DNA of 64,000 nt from Elgaria multicarinata webbii. Taxonomy: Eukaryota; Chordata; Lepidosauria; Squamata; Anguidae. The stretch is taken from contig NC_086185.1 of assembly GCF_023053635.1 (NCBI RefSeq), positions 6,295,001-6,359,000 of the forward strand, in the 5' to 3' direction. The position numbers and the translations under genes were made by a program. The notes beneath the pieces were generated by a model that had not been told where the DNA came from, ran no database searches, and saw only the letters and a program-made list of their open reading frames with translations. Every line of letters begins with the position of its first letter. Position 1 is the first letter of the stretch. Of this stretch, positions 1 through 14,400 are shown piece by piece.

Positions 1-147
1 ATCACTGATCACGCTTTCTGATATATTTCAGGTGCAATCCTATGCAAGTTTAGACAGAAAAACATGCCTAGGATTTTGCCTTTAGATCCGAGCGTTTGGA
101 ACACACACTCTCTGTCCCTCACTTACTTGCACTCTCTCTCGCTTCAG

Positions 148-242
148 GTACTTCAGAATATTCTGGAAACGGAGCGGGACTACGCAAAGGAGCTGCAGTC
201 ACTGCTGGGAATGTACCTGAGGCCTCTGCAGTCCTATGACAA
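148..242 (+). CDS. ARHGEF6: ARHGEF6 coding exon (first in window), start of DH domain
   Basis: The acceptor cttcag precedes GTA CTT CAG and the donor gtaaga follows. The exon encodes the first DH helix ([17 protein letters not shown]) and ends after two bases of a Lys codon. It enters in phase 0, so the missing upstream exons must end on a codon boundary. Confidence 0.93.
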
Positions 243-3200
243 GTAAGATTAACATCACTTGAGGTTGATCTCCTCTGTTAACATGAGTACAGATTAATTC
301 TCGATTTATACAATGTCTCAAAAGATTGTAAACACTTGATTCCCCCAACCCCAAAGCCTGTGCTGTACATGTTGACGGATTGAAATATATTTTAAGAACA
401 TAAGAAGAGCCCTGCTGGATCAGACCGAGGGTCCACCTAGTCCAGCACTCTGTTCACACAGTAGCCAACCAGCCATCGGCCAGGGACCAACAAAGCAGGA
501 CGTGGTGCAACATCACCCTCCCACCCATGTTCCCCAGCAACTGGTGCACACAGGATTCTGCCTCGGATACTGGAGTTAGCACATAGCCATCAGGGCTAGT
601 AGCCATGGATAGCCTTCTCCTCCAGGAATTTATCCAATCCCTTTTTAAAGCCTTTATTTGATCATGTACACTTCTGTGTATCCTGAAGTCTTTACAGATG
701 GACACTGCTTTGAACTTTTGCTTCCCTCATACCCTCTAACCCCATTTCCTGACTTTTTTTTTAACATTTTATGGGAAACTGAGGAAATGACCAAAAATAA
801 TGACCCGTGTGGTCAGAACCTAACTGAAGTTGCTTGCTGATTGAAACCAGGGCTATTTTTAAACCCTGTAGGTGCAATTTACTTGCTGATTTTCTTTACC
901 CACTGAGAAATGACCTCTCGGTTTTTAAATCCTCCCAGGCTGAGCGCTATGGATATCGCCTCTTTACTCGGAAATGTGGATGAAATCTACACTTTTCAGC
1001 AAACGCTCAACCAGGCCCTGGAAGAGTGTGCCAAGTAAGTACTTCCTATTATATCTGAGAATGTTTGCATTTTATTTTTTTAAAAAAGTTCCTAACTGTA
1101 AGGTCAAGTGGAGAAGGGTTTCCATCTGGCACTTGGGATGGAGGAGAATTTTGTTCCATAGGTATATTGATAATGAACGTATGAAATTTGCACATCCCAA
1201 ATCAACATGCAAAGCAGAATGTTGTTGTCCTTCGGTATTCGCATTTCTCTGGATTTGACGATACCATTTCCCAGTCTCAAAATCCATACGAAAATTGCAT
1301 ATATCAAGGAGGATCTGTGCACAAATATGTGGTTATTAAGGAAAGGTACGCACAAAACTATGCATATTGGTGAAAGAAAAGCACAAAATAGCATTAAGGG
1401 AAACTATAGCACACTTTAGGTGCCAATTATTGGCCTATTTGTTTACGTAGACCTTCTCTGCCTAGTGTTTATTTAGAATTTTGGTTTTAATGTTTTATGT
1501 AAGTGTTTTAGCAATTTTATGTATAGTAATGCATATCATAATGTATTACATTTTCCTGTAAACTGCTTAGAGATGTTTTAAAACATGATCAGCCATATAT
1601 AAATCTATTAAGTAAAAAAATAAAATAAAGTGATGGCAAAAAGAAAATATGTATATGAGGCACAATACCAAAATCCATGTATTAGGCAAAAGAGGTTTCA
1701 GAAATGCTTCTGTTAGGAGGGACGCGTACAAAAGTCTGTGTGAATTTCCACGCAGATCTTTGAAATAAATACAAACTGATGAAGAGACAAAATGGAACGA
1801 AATGAAGGCTGAACGAAATGGAGAAAAGCAAGAGAAACCCAAGCGGATCATTTTCGCTCATCCTTAGCTGAGACCCAGGAGACCTAATTGACAAACCTCT
1901 TCCCAGACTCCTAGCTGTTCAGTTGTGGTCGTTGTCTCTTGGTCTCCGTTGCTAATCCCCAAATGGTGGGTGGGGAAGGAGTGTGTGGAGGTTGAAAGGG
2001 AGGGAGGGAGGGGCACGCCTAAGGCGACACCCAGTGAACGACGGGTTGAGGTTTAAACCGTGAACCTCTCGTCTCGATGGTCCTTCCGTTAAGTGCTGTG
2101 CGATAAAACAGTCCCTCCAGTGTGCTTTGAAAAACCTTCGCTGCATTTCATCCGCAGGCTTCCTGAGTACCAGCAAAAAGTGGGCAGCTGCTTCATGAGC
2201 CTGATGCCCCAGTTCAGAGCCCTGTATCTCACGTATTGCGCTAACCATCCTTCCGCAGTCAACGTCTTGACCCAACACAGGTAAAAAAAACCAACACCCA
2301 ACAACAGCGCAAAAGTCATTCAAAATGGCGGCAGGGCCAGGCCTACCATTAGTCAAGGTGAGGCAGCTGCTTCAGGCCACAGATTATGAAAGGGCAGCAA
2401 ATGGCTGGTTATTCACTGTGTTATATTTCTACTGCCAGGGATAGGGAGAGGAGCTTCTGGGATTTTCTGCCTCAGCTCCCAAAATAATTGGGCTGGTTTG
2501 GGGTACTATACACTTTGACCTCTGGGAATGTGGGGAGGGGGGGAACTGCCATTTGCTGCTCTGGCTCAGGCGGCAAAATGTGTCAGCCCTGAATGGCCAC
2601 CACAAGGGAACCACAACTGCCGTGTTGGCTCGTCTGGTTCTGTATCTTCTTGTGCATTTGTCTTCCAGCGATGAACTGGAGAAGTTCATGGAGAGTCAAG
2701 GGGCAGCCTGTCCAGGGATATTAACCTTGACCACGAGTCTCAGCAAACCATTCATGCGGTTGGATAAATACATCTCCCTTCTGCAAGAACTTGAGCGGCA
2801 CATGGAGGTAAGCGCAGCAGGCCGTACATGGTAACAAAGGGTTGGTGGTTAGGGACATTGGACGGGAGCCCTCTGGACCTCCTCTTCCTCTACCCCGTGC
2901 AACTTGTATGTCTTCCTTTGCCAAATGGACTGACAACGAAATGAATTTATTACTGGAAGCATCAATAAGGGACTGTCACACACACACACACACACACTGG
3001 CCCTTGTTCCATGGCCGCCCTGCTGCATCCGGGGTTGTTTTCTTTCTAGTAGCGCCACCTAGGGGTAGGTGGGCTTTCTGCCATTCTTGCTCCTTTTCGC
3101 TCTTCCAAACTGACTCCAGGTTCCTCTTTCTTCCTAGGAGGCACATCTGGACCACGAAGACGTCTTGAAAGCCACCACGTCCTTCAAGGCTCTTGTGGTA

Positions 3201-6200
3201 GGTCTCAAAAGCAAGGTCCATGAGTCACGTGTCGTGCCTGGCAAAATGATCTTTCACAACTGAAGAGGTGTGCTAACGGGGTAATCACTTTTTTCCCAAT
3301 TTAGAGCCTGGCTACACATTAACACTCATCTTGTAAAAAAAAAAACCACCCCCAGGTGAAGAATCCAACGAGATATTTACACACACTGGTTCTTTTCTGC
3401 CATACCAGATCCCTTCCGTGAGTGGTGAGTCCTGCCCATTCCATTGCGCAAGCGGGACCCACCACTTACGCAAGGAAGATTTAGTGTGAGTCCATCTAGC
3501 AAGGATTCTTTGGAGCGGGAGGGAAGGAGGTTCCGGGTAACTCCTAGCCTTGCTTCTCCGGTCACTTCCCCTTTAAGATGGAATCCCTATTAAAAACAAA
3601 ACAGTATTTATTTTTATTTACAATATTTATATACCACTCCCCATACAAAATTTCAGAGCGGTGGACAGAATAAAATAGAATAAAAACAGAATAAAAACAC
3701 ATTAAAAGTACATTTTTAAAAGAAACAAAGTGCAAAATAAACCGCGGCTTGTCATTTCGTCTTCCTGGAACAACGACATTTTCAGGAGGCGCTGGAAGGA
3801 ATACAAAGTTGGCGCCTGCCTGACCTCCAGAGGCAGGGAGTTCCATAGGAGGGGGGCCACCGCACTGAAGGCTCTTCCCTGGTGGACTCCAATCGCACGC
3901 TAAGTCTATGTGGATGGTGTCAAACTAACTTAGAAGCATGAATGGGGGTAGATCACCTACTTCGCAGACACAAGTTTCCAGGTGTACTTCCAGGAAAAGA
4001 GCCCTGCTGGATCAGACTGAGGGTCCACCTAGTCCAGCACTCTGTTCACTCAGCAGCCAACCAGCTGTCAACCTGGGACCAACAAAGGAGGACATGGTGC
4101 AACAGCACCCTCCCACCCATGTTCCCCAGAAACTGGTGCATCCAGGCTCACTGCCTCGAATACTGGAGACAGCACACAACCATCAGGGCTAGTAGCCATT
4201 GATCGCCTTCGCCTCCAGGAATTTATCCAACCCCCTTATAAAGCCATCCAAATTGATGGCCATCACTACATCTTGTGGAAGTGAGTTCCATTGACATTGC
4301 AGCCACCAGCCTCTACTGCCTTTCTTCTGTACTGGAATTCAGAGAGTTTCCAGGCGGTCTCCGATCCAAAGACTGACTACGATCCAAAGACTGATTCCTA
4401 TCCAAAGACTGACTAGCCAAAGACCTGCTTCGCTGATCCAAGTAGCTGCATCACAGGGGCTAGACTGCTCCTCCTGCTGCCCTTTCAGTTGTGCTTTTCT
4501 CATGTTTAACCTCAGACTTTCCTTCTTTGGACAGTCCCAGTGTCAAGAGATGAGGAAGAGGAAACAGATTGAACTGCAGATCCTCTCTGAGTCCATTCAA
4601 GGGTGGGAAGGCGATGACATCAGGTCCTTGGGGAGCGTTCTTTACATGTCGCAAGTCATGGTCCAGTATGGAGGCAGTGAGGTGAGTGGGGCAGGGCTGA
4701 ATGACCCAAGCCTTGAGGACTAGTCTCTCTTTCGCCCACTGCATACCCTTCTCCTTGGTCAAGGACAAATTGTAAAAGGGAAAAGGGAAGGCTCAAGGAG
4801 CCATAGATTATTTCCCTCATTAAGATTATTTTTTCCTTGTAAAGATTTAATGTGATGGTTTGATTTGTTTTTGGATAGTAGATAATGCAGTGACTGCATT
4901 TGGATTATATAATTATATTTATTTAGTTTTAGCTCTCCACTAAAAGTAAGTTGCTAGATCTCATGACTGCAGGCCCCACTGCAGACCCCTTCAGGCTCAG
5001 AAACTAGAACAGAAAAGACACAGGCTATCAAATTTCTCATGAAATGTAACCATCTAAGTAAGATGGTAGAGCACATAGTTTTGGCAATAACTTACTGTAT
5101 TTTATATCATATTTTTATACTTTGAATGGTTTTAATTTTTGTGAACCGCCCAGGGAGCTTTGGCAATTGGGCCGTATAAACATGCAGTAAATAAATAAAT
5201 AAAATACATCTGCCCCGCACCCTGTCTCTCCCATTTGCAAGAATGTTTCGCATGCTCGTTTCACAACACTGGGTGGGGACTGGGTGGAAACGGATGGCTA
5301 AATCCATTTAGGAATTTTTGCATCTCTGAACTGTCCGTTCAGAACTTTTCCAGGCCTATGATTTCTTGTGAGATGACTGGGACTAAGCGCTCCATCCCAC
5401 GAGCGTTTCATTGCTGGGCCCTTGCGGAATCCTTGGAGGTCCCTCCCATGACCTCATCGGCCCCCTGCGCCCTTCCGGCCTTCCTTGCACTGCAAGAAAA
5501 ACCTGGAAAAGTCCAGTTGCTGGTCTCCCCTGCTGGACTGAATGGGCCTCGTGCTCCTCATTTACTTCCTGTTTTCAAACCGGAAGTAACTGAGCCACGA
5601 TGGAGAAGTGACGGTAGCTAGCGTTTCTTCCTAGGTGTGATGGAGCTCTAAGTTTGGATTCCCTGCCTTTGTTTCAGGAGAAAGAAGAAAGATACTTCAT
5701 GTTGTTTTCAAATCTACTTCTGATACTCTCGGCGAGTTCTCGGATGAGCGGGTTTATGTACCAAGTAAGTCAAGTCTGTTTAGCATTACCAGAATTTGGC
5801 TTTTTCTAGAAAGAGGGCCATATCCCCCCTTCAAAACTGTTGTTTTAGTCACCTGCACGTTTTGCACAGATTTAGGTTGCAATCTTTTGCGCATTTACCC
5901 AGGAGTAAGTCTTATTGTCGTCAGTGGGATTTACTTCTGCGTAGAACTGTCAAGTTCGGTTCGGTTCGATTTATCCAGTTTCCATCATTACGTTTGTTCT
6001 GTTTCCACGTTAATTAGCAAAGTCGTGTTTTAAAAAGAAAATGCAAAAATGCACCTATGCTTCAATGTGCAATTTCTCCCAATGGGCCCATTTTTGTGTG
6101 CACTTTTTCAAATGTATGAAAAAGCGCATACATGTTCCCATAGCATGTAGCGGTTTTGTGTGCACTTTCCTCTAATATGTGCTTTTTGAGCACATTTTTT

Positions 6201-8438
6201 CTTAATACATGCATTTTTGTATGCGTTTTTTTTGTGTGTGTGTGATCAACCTGATCACAACTTTTGGAAATCAGCGTATAAGTCTGAGGAATGCAAATTA
6301 GATACATTTGCATCAAAATGAACTATCCCCTACTTCTGAGTAGACATACGTAGGATTGCACAATTTGAATGAATTGATTCAAATTCGTTTCACAAATCAG
6401 TCAAGGTTTCTTTAATCAGGTGTCTGCCCTAACATTTACATATTGCAGAAACGTCACTCCAGGTTGTTCAGAGTAGTGCTGATATGTAATACTTTTTTTT
6501 TTAATCTTTTTATTTTGGGGGAGCAGGGAAAACTCCCTTTAATAGGAATGATGGTGACGAAATTAGAAGATGTGGAAGGAAATGAACACGCTTTTGAAAT
6601 TTCAGGTGAGTGGGGTATTGGCGGGTTAGAAGCATGTTGATTAGGGAGATCTTTATTGATTTCCCTCTATTCCTCATATTGAGGCAGTAGCTAAATCCTG
6701 TCATTTTTTCCTGTATAATACTGCCAGGATTCGATCATTTTTGTCTGTCTCTTCTGCCAAGTCTCTTGTTCATGCATTGGTTATTTCTCGGTTGGACTAC
6801 TGCAACCTTCTTCTCACTGGCCTTCCTTCTTCTCACATCAGTTCGTTGGTTTCTGTTCACCACTCTGCTGCTAAGATCATCTTCTTGGCTCGCCGCTCCG
6901 ACCATGTTACTCCACTTCTGAAATCTCTTCATTGGCTTCCAATTCACCTCAGAATCCAATATAAACTTCACCTGATGACCTACAAAGCTTTTCACAGTTT
7001 AGCTCCTTCCTATCTTTCCTCTCTCATCTCACAGTATTGCCCCGCTTGTGCTCTTCGCTCCTCTGATGCCATGTTTCTCACCTGCCCAAGGGTCTCTCCT
7101 TCCCTTGCTCGGCTTCGTCCATTTTCTTCCGCTGCCCCTTACGCCTGGAACGCTCTTCCAGAACATTTGCGAACTACAATCACAGCTTTTAAAGCTCAGA
7201 TAAAAACGTTTTTTCCTCTAAAGCTTTTAAAACTTGATTTTGATCTGACTTTTATACTGTTAGTTTTACTCTCCCCTGTGCCTGTTTGGTGCATTCTCTT
7301 CCCCTTCTTATTGTTTTATTGTGATTCTATTAGAATGTAAGCCTATGCGGCAGGGTTTTGCTATTTTATTGTTTTACTCTGTACAGCACCATGTGCACTG
7401 ATGGTGATAAATAAATAAATAAATAATAATACAACCGGAAAGCTATGATAGAAAAATCATTCCATCAGCTGGAACAGAAGGTGTTAACTGCCTCGAATAC
7501 TGGAACTCTCCAGTATCTGAGGCAGTAAGGCTGTGTGCACCAGTTGCTGGGGAACATGGGTGAGGGTGCTGTTGCACCATGTCCTGCTTGTTCATCCCTG
7601 GCCGAGGGCTGGTTGTCCACTGTGTGATCAGAGTGCTGGACTAGATGGACCCTCGGTCTGAACCAGCATCGGGGCTCTTCTTATGTTCTGATGTGATGGG
7701 CGTTAGGTTCAAGGCAGACAATGAACACAAGACGAGGCCTGCTGGATCAGATTGAAGTCCTGCTTTATATTTTTATTTATTTATTTTTACATTTATATCC
7801 CACCTTCTTCCCTCTTGCAAGGAACCCAAGGTGTCCCACATGGTCCTCTCCGTTTCATCCTTGCAACAACCCTGTTAGGTAGGTCAGACTGAGGATGTGA
7901 GTGGCCCAAAGTCACCCAGTGAGCTTCATGGGCAAGTGGAAGACTTGAACCCAGATCTCCCAAATTCCAGTCCACCACTCTAGCCACTGCACCACTCATC
8001 CCAGAGTGCAGGACACGGAATAACGGGCTCAAGTTACAGGAAGCCAGATTCTGGCTGGACATCAGGAAAAACTTTCTGACTGTTAGAGCAGTACGACAAT
8101 GGAACCAGTTACCAAGGGAGGTTGTGGGCTCTCCCACACTAGAGGCCTTCAAGAGGCAGCTGGACAAGCATCTGTCAGGGATGCTTTAAGGTGGATTCCT
8201 GCATTGAGCAGGTGGTTGGACTCGATGGCCTTATAGGCCCCTTCCAACTCTACTATTCTATGATTCTATCAGAGAGATAGAACTGGACAGCTCTGGGAAA
8301 CCCACAAGCAGGATATAAAGGCAATTGGCCTCTTCTCTTGTCATTCTGCAGCAGCTTGTGCTCAGAGATGTATGACCTCTGAATATGGCTGTCATGACTA
8401 GTAGTAGCCACACATAATCCTCCAGACTTTGTCTATTT

Positions 8439-8476
<38 letters not shown>

Positions 8477-11400
8477 TCTATCCTGCCCCACAGCCGAAGC
8501 TCTCTGGGCGGTTTACAAAAGATTAAAACATTAAAAACTATATACAAAATTTAAAACATGCAATAGACAATATACACAAAGATAACATACGCCTAAAAAC
8601 AACTTTGAGCAATCAGCCAAACCTTAAAAACAGATCCGAGATCGATTAAACTCTCATCAAATTCATAAATGTGATCTGTAAGCGTCTTGGGGCAGAGACC
8701 TGACCATTTACTGCTCTTTAAAAATAACAACCCTAATCATAATATTAATAATTGGAAGAGGGTCAGAGGTCATGATCTCCAGATTCAGGGATCATTCACC
8801 CTGACCCTCCCTCCACCGGGTGTCAGAATTTAGAATACTTTTATACTGCTTAATACATTAAAATCTCTAAGTGGTTCACCTTAATGTATGACATAACAAT
8901 ATTTTAAAAAGACTATGACAACAATAGTAACATTAAAAGAATTACAATACCACAACAATATAAAAAAGAAGGGTAACAGGTCAAGGAAAGCCTGTGTGAG
9001 GAGGTGGATTTTCAAGCAGTGTTTAAAATTTGCTGCCATTTCTGTCTTTCAAACCACACTTGGGAGATATTCCAAAGCGTGGGTGCCATCACTGAGAAGG
9101 CCCTTTTATGTGCCATTACCTGACAGCATTCCGTTGGCTGCAGACTACGGCCTCCTCAGAAGATCTCTGATGTCAGCTAGATATATATTAAGGGAGATGG
9201 TCTAACGCTGTTTCCAAGTCATCTAAGCCTGTGGTCCAGACCCAAAACCCACCTCGGACTCCCAACCTGCAACATGGGATGCACGTTCACAATTTCCTCC
9301 ATGCCCAACATAGCGGCCACAGCTTTGCCGCGACCCATCTGGACTGACCTTGTGAGCCACTTTGGGGTCACGGCCCACCAGTTGAAGACCGCTGAGCTAA
9401 GCTAATGACCATCACTCCAGCCGGGCTGGGTGGGGTGTCCAACCCATCATGGTTTCCATTGAGTAACCCGTCTCATTCCTGTCTCACAGGGGGCATGATC
9501 GACCGGATCACAGTACACTGCAACAGCAGCCAGGATCTACATGAATGGCTTGACCATTTGCAAAGGCTGACGAGAGGGACGGCTTCGAGTGGCACCCTTT
9601 CCAAGACGCACTCCTGGAGTCCTCATTCTGTAAGTTCCTCCGGTCCAGGCAGTGATCTTGGTCACGCCAGGCTTCCGGGGCAGTGTGCCCATCTCTCCTG
9701 CAGGGGGCGCACCCACACCAGAAATTCAGCATGACCAGGATCAGGCGTCAGAGAGAATCATAGAATCATAGAATAGTAGAGTTGGAAGGGACCTACAAGG
9801 CCATCGAGTCCAACCCCCTGCTCAATGCAGGAATCCACCCTAAAGCATCCCTGACAGATGCTTGTCCAGCTGCCTCTTGAAGGCCTCCAGTGTGGGAGAG
9901 CCCACAACCTCCCTAGGTAACTGGTTCCATCGTCGTACTGCTCTAACAGTCAGGAAGTTTTTCCTAATGTTCAGCTGGAATCTGGCTTCCTGTAACTTGA
10001 GCCCATTATTCCGTGTCGTGCACTGCAACGATGAGTCCACCCCACCCCACCCCACCCCACCCCACCACTTTAGAGCTTCGTACTGTTTGTTTAGGTTTTT
10101 TTTTTTGTTTATTTACATATTTATAAGCTGCCTCTCAATCAATTGCGTGGATTCTCAAGGCAGTCAACAATAACATGAGAAAAAACATCAGTCCAAGGGC
10201 CCTTCCACACGTCGTCCCCAGAGCGCATCTATTCGACCCCAGTGCACTCTGAGGACGATCGTGAAACTTCCCTGTAAAAGAAACGACGAAAAGACGTCCT
10301 CCGTGCCGGCACTGGCGCCGCCGCTACCCAGCTTCCTGCTTCCCGCCCGGGACGATAGCTCGGCAGAAGAAGGTGGAGGAGAGAGCGGAAGAAGCTCTCT
10401 CTCCCAACGTCTTCAAAAAAAGCTCTCCGAGCCGGCCGGGGAGCAGGAAGCTGGGAAAGACGTCCTCGGCGCCGCTGCCGCTGGCAGCGCCACCCAGCTT
10501 CCTACTCCCCGGCTGGCTCGGAGAGCTTTTTTTGAAGACGTTGGGAGAGAGAGCTTCTTCCGCTCTCTCCTCCACCTTCTGCCGAGCTATCGTCCCGGGC
10601 GGGAAGCAGGAAGCTGGGTAGCGGCGCTGGCGGCGCGGGCGCGGAGGACGTCTTTTCATCGTTTCTTTTACAGGGAAGTTTCACGATCGTCCTCAGAGTG
10701 CACTGGGGTCGAATAGATGCGCTCTGGGGACAACGTGTGGAAGGGCTCCAAGACTGACAGATGAAAGCGGTCAACAAATCCACACCAGCAGCAAATGTCA
10801 AACTCTGATAAAAGCTGGGGGTGGAGACCAGCATTTTGCGTGGTTTCCTAAAAATCCTGAGGGAGGAAGCCTGACAGAAAGGTAAAAGGGGAGGGACATC
10901 CAGGGGACGCAACCAAAAAGGCCCTGCCTCTTTCCTCTCCAACCCCACCCCAGAAGGAGGGAGAACTCTGAGCAGGGCCTCAGAAGAAGATTGGGGTGGT
11001 CGAGATAGTTCATATGCAGGGAGGCGGTCCTTCAGGTATATCAGTCCCAAGCCATTTAGGTCTTTATAGGTCAAAACCACTTTGAACTGTGCTCAGAAAC
11101 AAAATATTTATTTTATTTCTGTACCACCCAATAGCCGAAGCTCTCTGTGCTGTTCACAAAAAAATTAAACCATAATGTACAGTGTAAGATGCATAACATG
11201 GAAGCTTAAAACCAAAATATAAAACCACAATATAGAAGTAGAACCAGAATAGAACCGAGCAGCAATGCAGAGATTTAAAATACTGATCTAAAACAACAAA
11301 GCTAAAAGATTAGGACGGTAAAATGATAAAATGCCTGGCGCCAGAAGGAATTCAACATAGGCGCCAAGCGAACCTCTCTAGGAAGCTTATTCCACAGCTG

Positions 11401-14400
11401 GGGGGCCACAACAGAAAAGGCTCTGTTGTATATATTTTGTATACCTGGTCACAGGCTATAATAAATTGATATAAGTATTATAATGGGATATGCATCAGAT
11501 ATGCAGATGACACCACTTTGATGGCTGAAAGCGAGGTGGAGCTGAGGAGCCTTATGATGAAGGTGAAAGAAGAAAGTGCAAAAGCTGGGTTGCAGTTAAA
11601 CCTCAAAAAAACCAAGATTATGGCAACCAGCTTGATTGATAACTGGCAAATTGAGGGAGAAAACGTGGAGGCAGTGACAGACTTTGTATTTCTGGGCGCA
11701 AAGATTACTGTAGACGCTGACTGCAGCCAGGAAGTCAGAAGACGTTTGCTTCTTGGAAGGAGAGCACTTCTCGGAATTTTGCAGTCCAGTTCTTGGTTCA
11801 AAAGATGTACCAAATATGTATTTTAGGTTAACATAGGGTGACCCTCTGAAAAGGAGGACAGGGATCCTGTATCTTTAACAGTTGTGATGAATTTCACCAG
11901 GTTCTCCATATACACAAATAACACCTGCTGAAATTCCCTTTTCTATGCAACTGTTAAAGATACAGGAGCCTTGTCCTCCTTTTCAGAGGGTCACCCTAGG
12001 TTAACATGCATAGAAGCTGTTTATTTCAGGGTAAATAGAATACGAAAATATTTATTGTTGTCACAAAATATGTCCTAAGATAATGCAAACGTTCATACTT
12101 ACGGAAAACAACCACCACCATAGATTGATCCTGAAATAGCGCAGAACGGATTTATGAATAGATACATGTGGAATGGGCTGGAAATAGACTGAGGCACCCA
12201 CCTCCAGTGATTAGAAAAGGTTAGTGGAGAAACAAATTGAGACAAATCACCATCATATCCTCTCCCACTGCCTTGAAACTAAGGGTGGACAAATCTCTCA
12301 ATGCTGGTTTTGCTCAGTTTCTCATTTTGCCAAGTGACAGACTTTGTATTTCTGGGCGCAAAGATTACTGCAGACGCTGACTGCAGCCAGGAAATCAGAA
12401 GACGTTGACTTCTTGGGAGGAAAGCAATGACAAATCTTGATAAAATAGTTAAGAGCAGAGACACCACACTGACAACAAAGGTCCGCATAGTTAAAGCAAT
12501 GGTATTCCCCGTAGTAACCTATGGCTGCGAGAGCTGGACCATAAGGAAAGCTGAGCGAAGGAAGATAGATGCTTTTGAACTGTGGCGTTGGAGGAAAATT
12601 CTGAGAGTGCCTTGGACTGCAAGAAGATCAAACCAGTCCATACTCCAGGGAATAAAGCCAGACTGCTCACTTGAGGGAATGGTATTAAAGGCAAAACTGA
12701 AGTACTTTGGCCACATAGAAGACAGGAGACCTGGAGAAGAGGCTGATGCTAGGGAAAGTGGAAGGCAAAAGGAAGAGGGGCCGACCAAGGGCAAGATGGA
12801 TGGATGATATTCTGGAGGTGACAGACTTGACCTTGGGGGAGCTGTGGGTGGCAACGGCCGACAGAAAGCTCTGGCGTGGGCTGGTCCATGAAGTCACGAA
12901 GAGTCGGAAACGACTGAACGAATAAACAACAATTATAATGGGGAACTGGTGATAAAATTTTGTCCTTCTTTATATACGTTCCCCATAGGGGAGCTTTTAA
13001 CTAATGCTAACGTGATTCTGCATTTTTATATTCTTGTATCTTTGTTTAACATTTTTTTTTATTTTAACCTCGCTATTGTTATTGTGCTTATATCAGCTCA
13101 TCTTCTTACTTGTATTCTATCTTTTTAATTATATCAAATTGTGCTGTTTTAATATACTCCACTAGCCACTTTGAGAGGCTTTGTCCTGATAAAGGAGAAT
13201 TTTTTTAAAAAAACTGAATTAATAAACTATTTGATCAGACTTTCAGCCCTGCCGGACAAGTTCGTGGCGTTCTGGAGCCTCCCAAAATTCTTAAGCCTTG
13301 GACTTTAAGCTGCCTGAGGCCCGCTCCTCCTCTCAGACCATCAGTGGCGCTGAGTTACAAAGAGGTAATTGTGGCGAGGCCTTCGGCCGTGCATTCTGTG
13401 TGGCAGCGGCTTCATTCTTGCATCACTCTTTTATTCTGTGGCAGAATGCGCACGTTGAATAGCTGGCTTGCCCGCTTAGCAAGGATGGGGAGAAATTGGT
13501 TAGGTTTGCATTTAAAGCCAACTTCTTTTTGATCCCTTATCCCAAACCAATCCAGGGGCTAAAATGCGATTACATGCCCCATATTCACACTTATCTGAAT
13601 TGTGTGATTCAGTTCTTCGGTCCAAGAGTGCAAAAAAAAAAAAAGTCTACATGGGGACAAAGTGCACACAAAAATATATATGTTAATGAAAATAATGTCC
13701 CAAAATTCATTTTATTGAGAGAAATTGGGGTGGGGGAATGCCAATGTTAGAAACAGTGTACTGGGAGGAATGCATACACAGTTTCAGGTGGACTTTTTTC
13801 CCCATCACAAACAGTGTTGTTGCTGCCGCCCCAGCATCTGCTGCCTGAGGCTGTTGCTTCGCTTTGTCTAATGGTAGGGCCCGGCCCTGTGTGTAGTCCA
13901 TTGATCTGAACTTGTAGCCACAGCAGATGACTAAGAATGGTACCAACTCTATCTCCTGATTCCGTCCAGTAAAATCATGATGGCTCAGTTGAGGCAACAC
14001 ATTTCTCAACGGTGGTTTTAAAACGCCACGGTGGAGTTTTTACACCGCTGTTGAGAAATGTGTTGTCTGGAGGAAAAACTCCACGCCATGTTGGAGTTCC
14101 TTTAGAAAACAGTCCACGGTGAACCTTCACGCTGTGCAGAGCAGAGTTCCTGCACAACCGTTGTATTGTGTGTCGTGTGGAAGGCACCATGGAGTTTCCC
14201 GTTGAGTTGACGTTTCCCACTGGCTACAGAATTCCCTGGCAAGAGCGGCGAAAGGAGCGAGTGCCGCTCTAGGAGAGCCGCTGGGGTTGGTTTTTTTGCA
14301 GAAATGGCTGATGGGATACCATTGGGAGGACCGGGGGAGGAGACAGGGTGGAGGAACTGTCAATCAAACATCACGTTGACTTTTACTCAACTCCACGGTA

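Noticed and set aside
10261-11080. Long overlapping open frames (up to about 190 codons) on both strands
   Set aside because: They lie in the 549-bp GC-rich palindrome and mirror each other; no protein family resemblance, and explained by the element's symmetry and composition.
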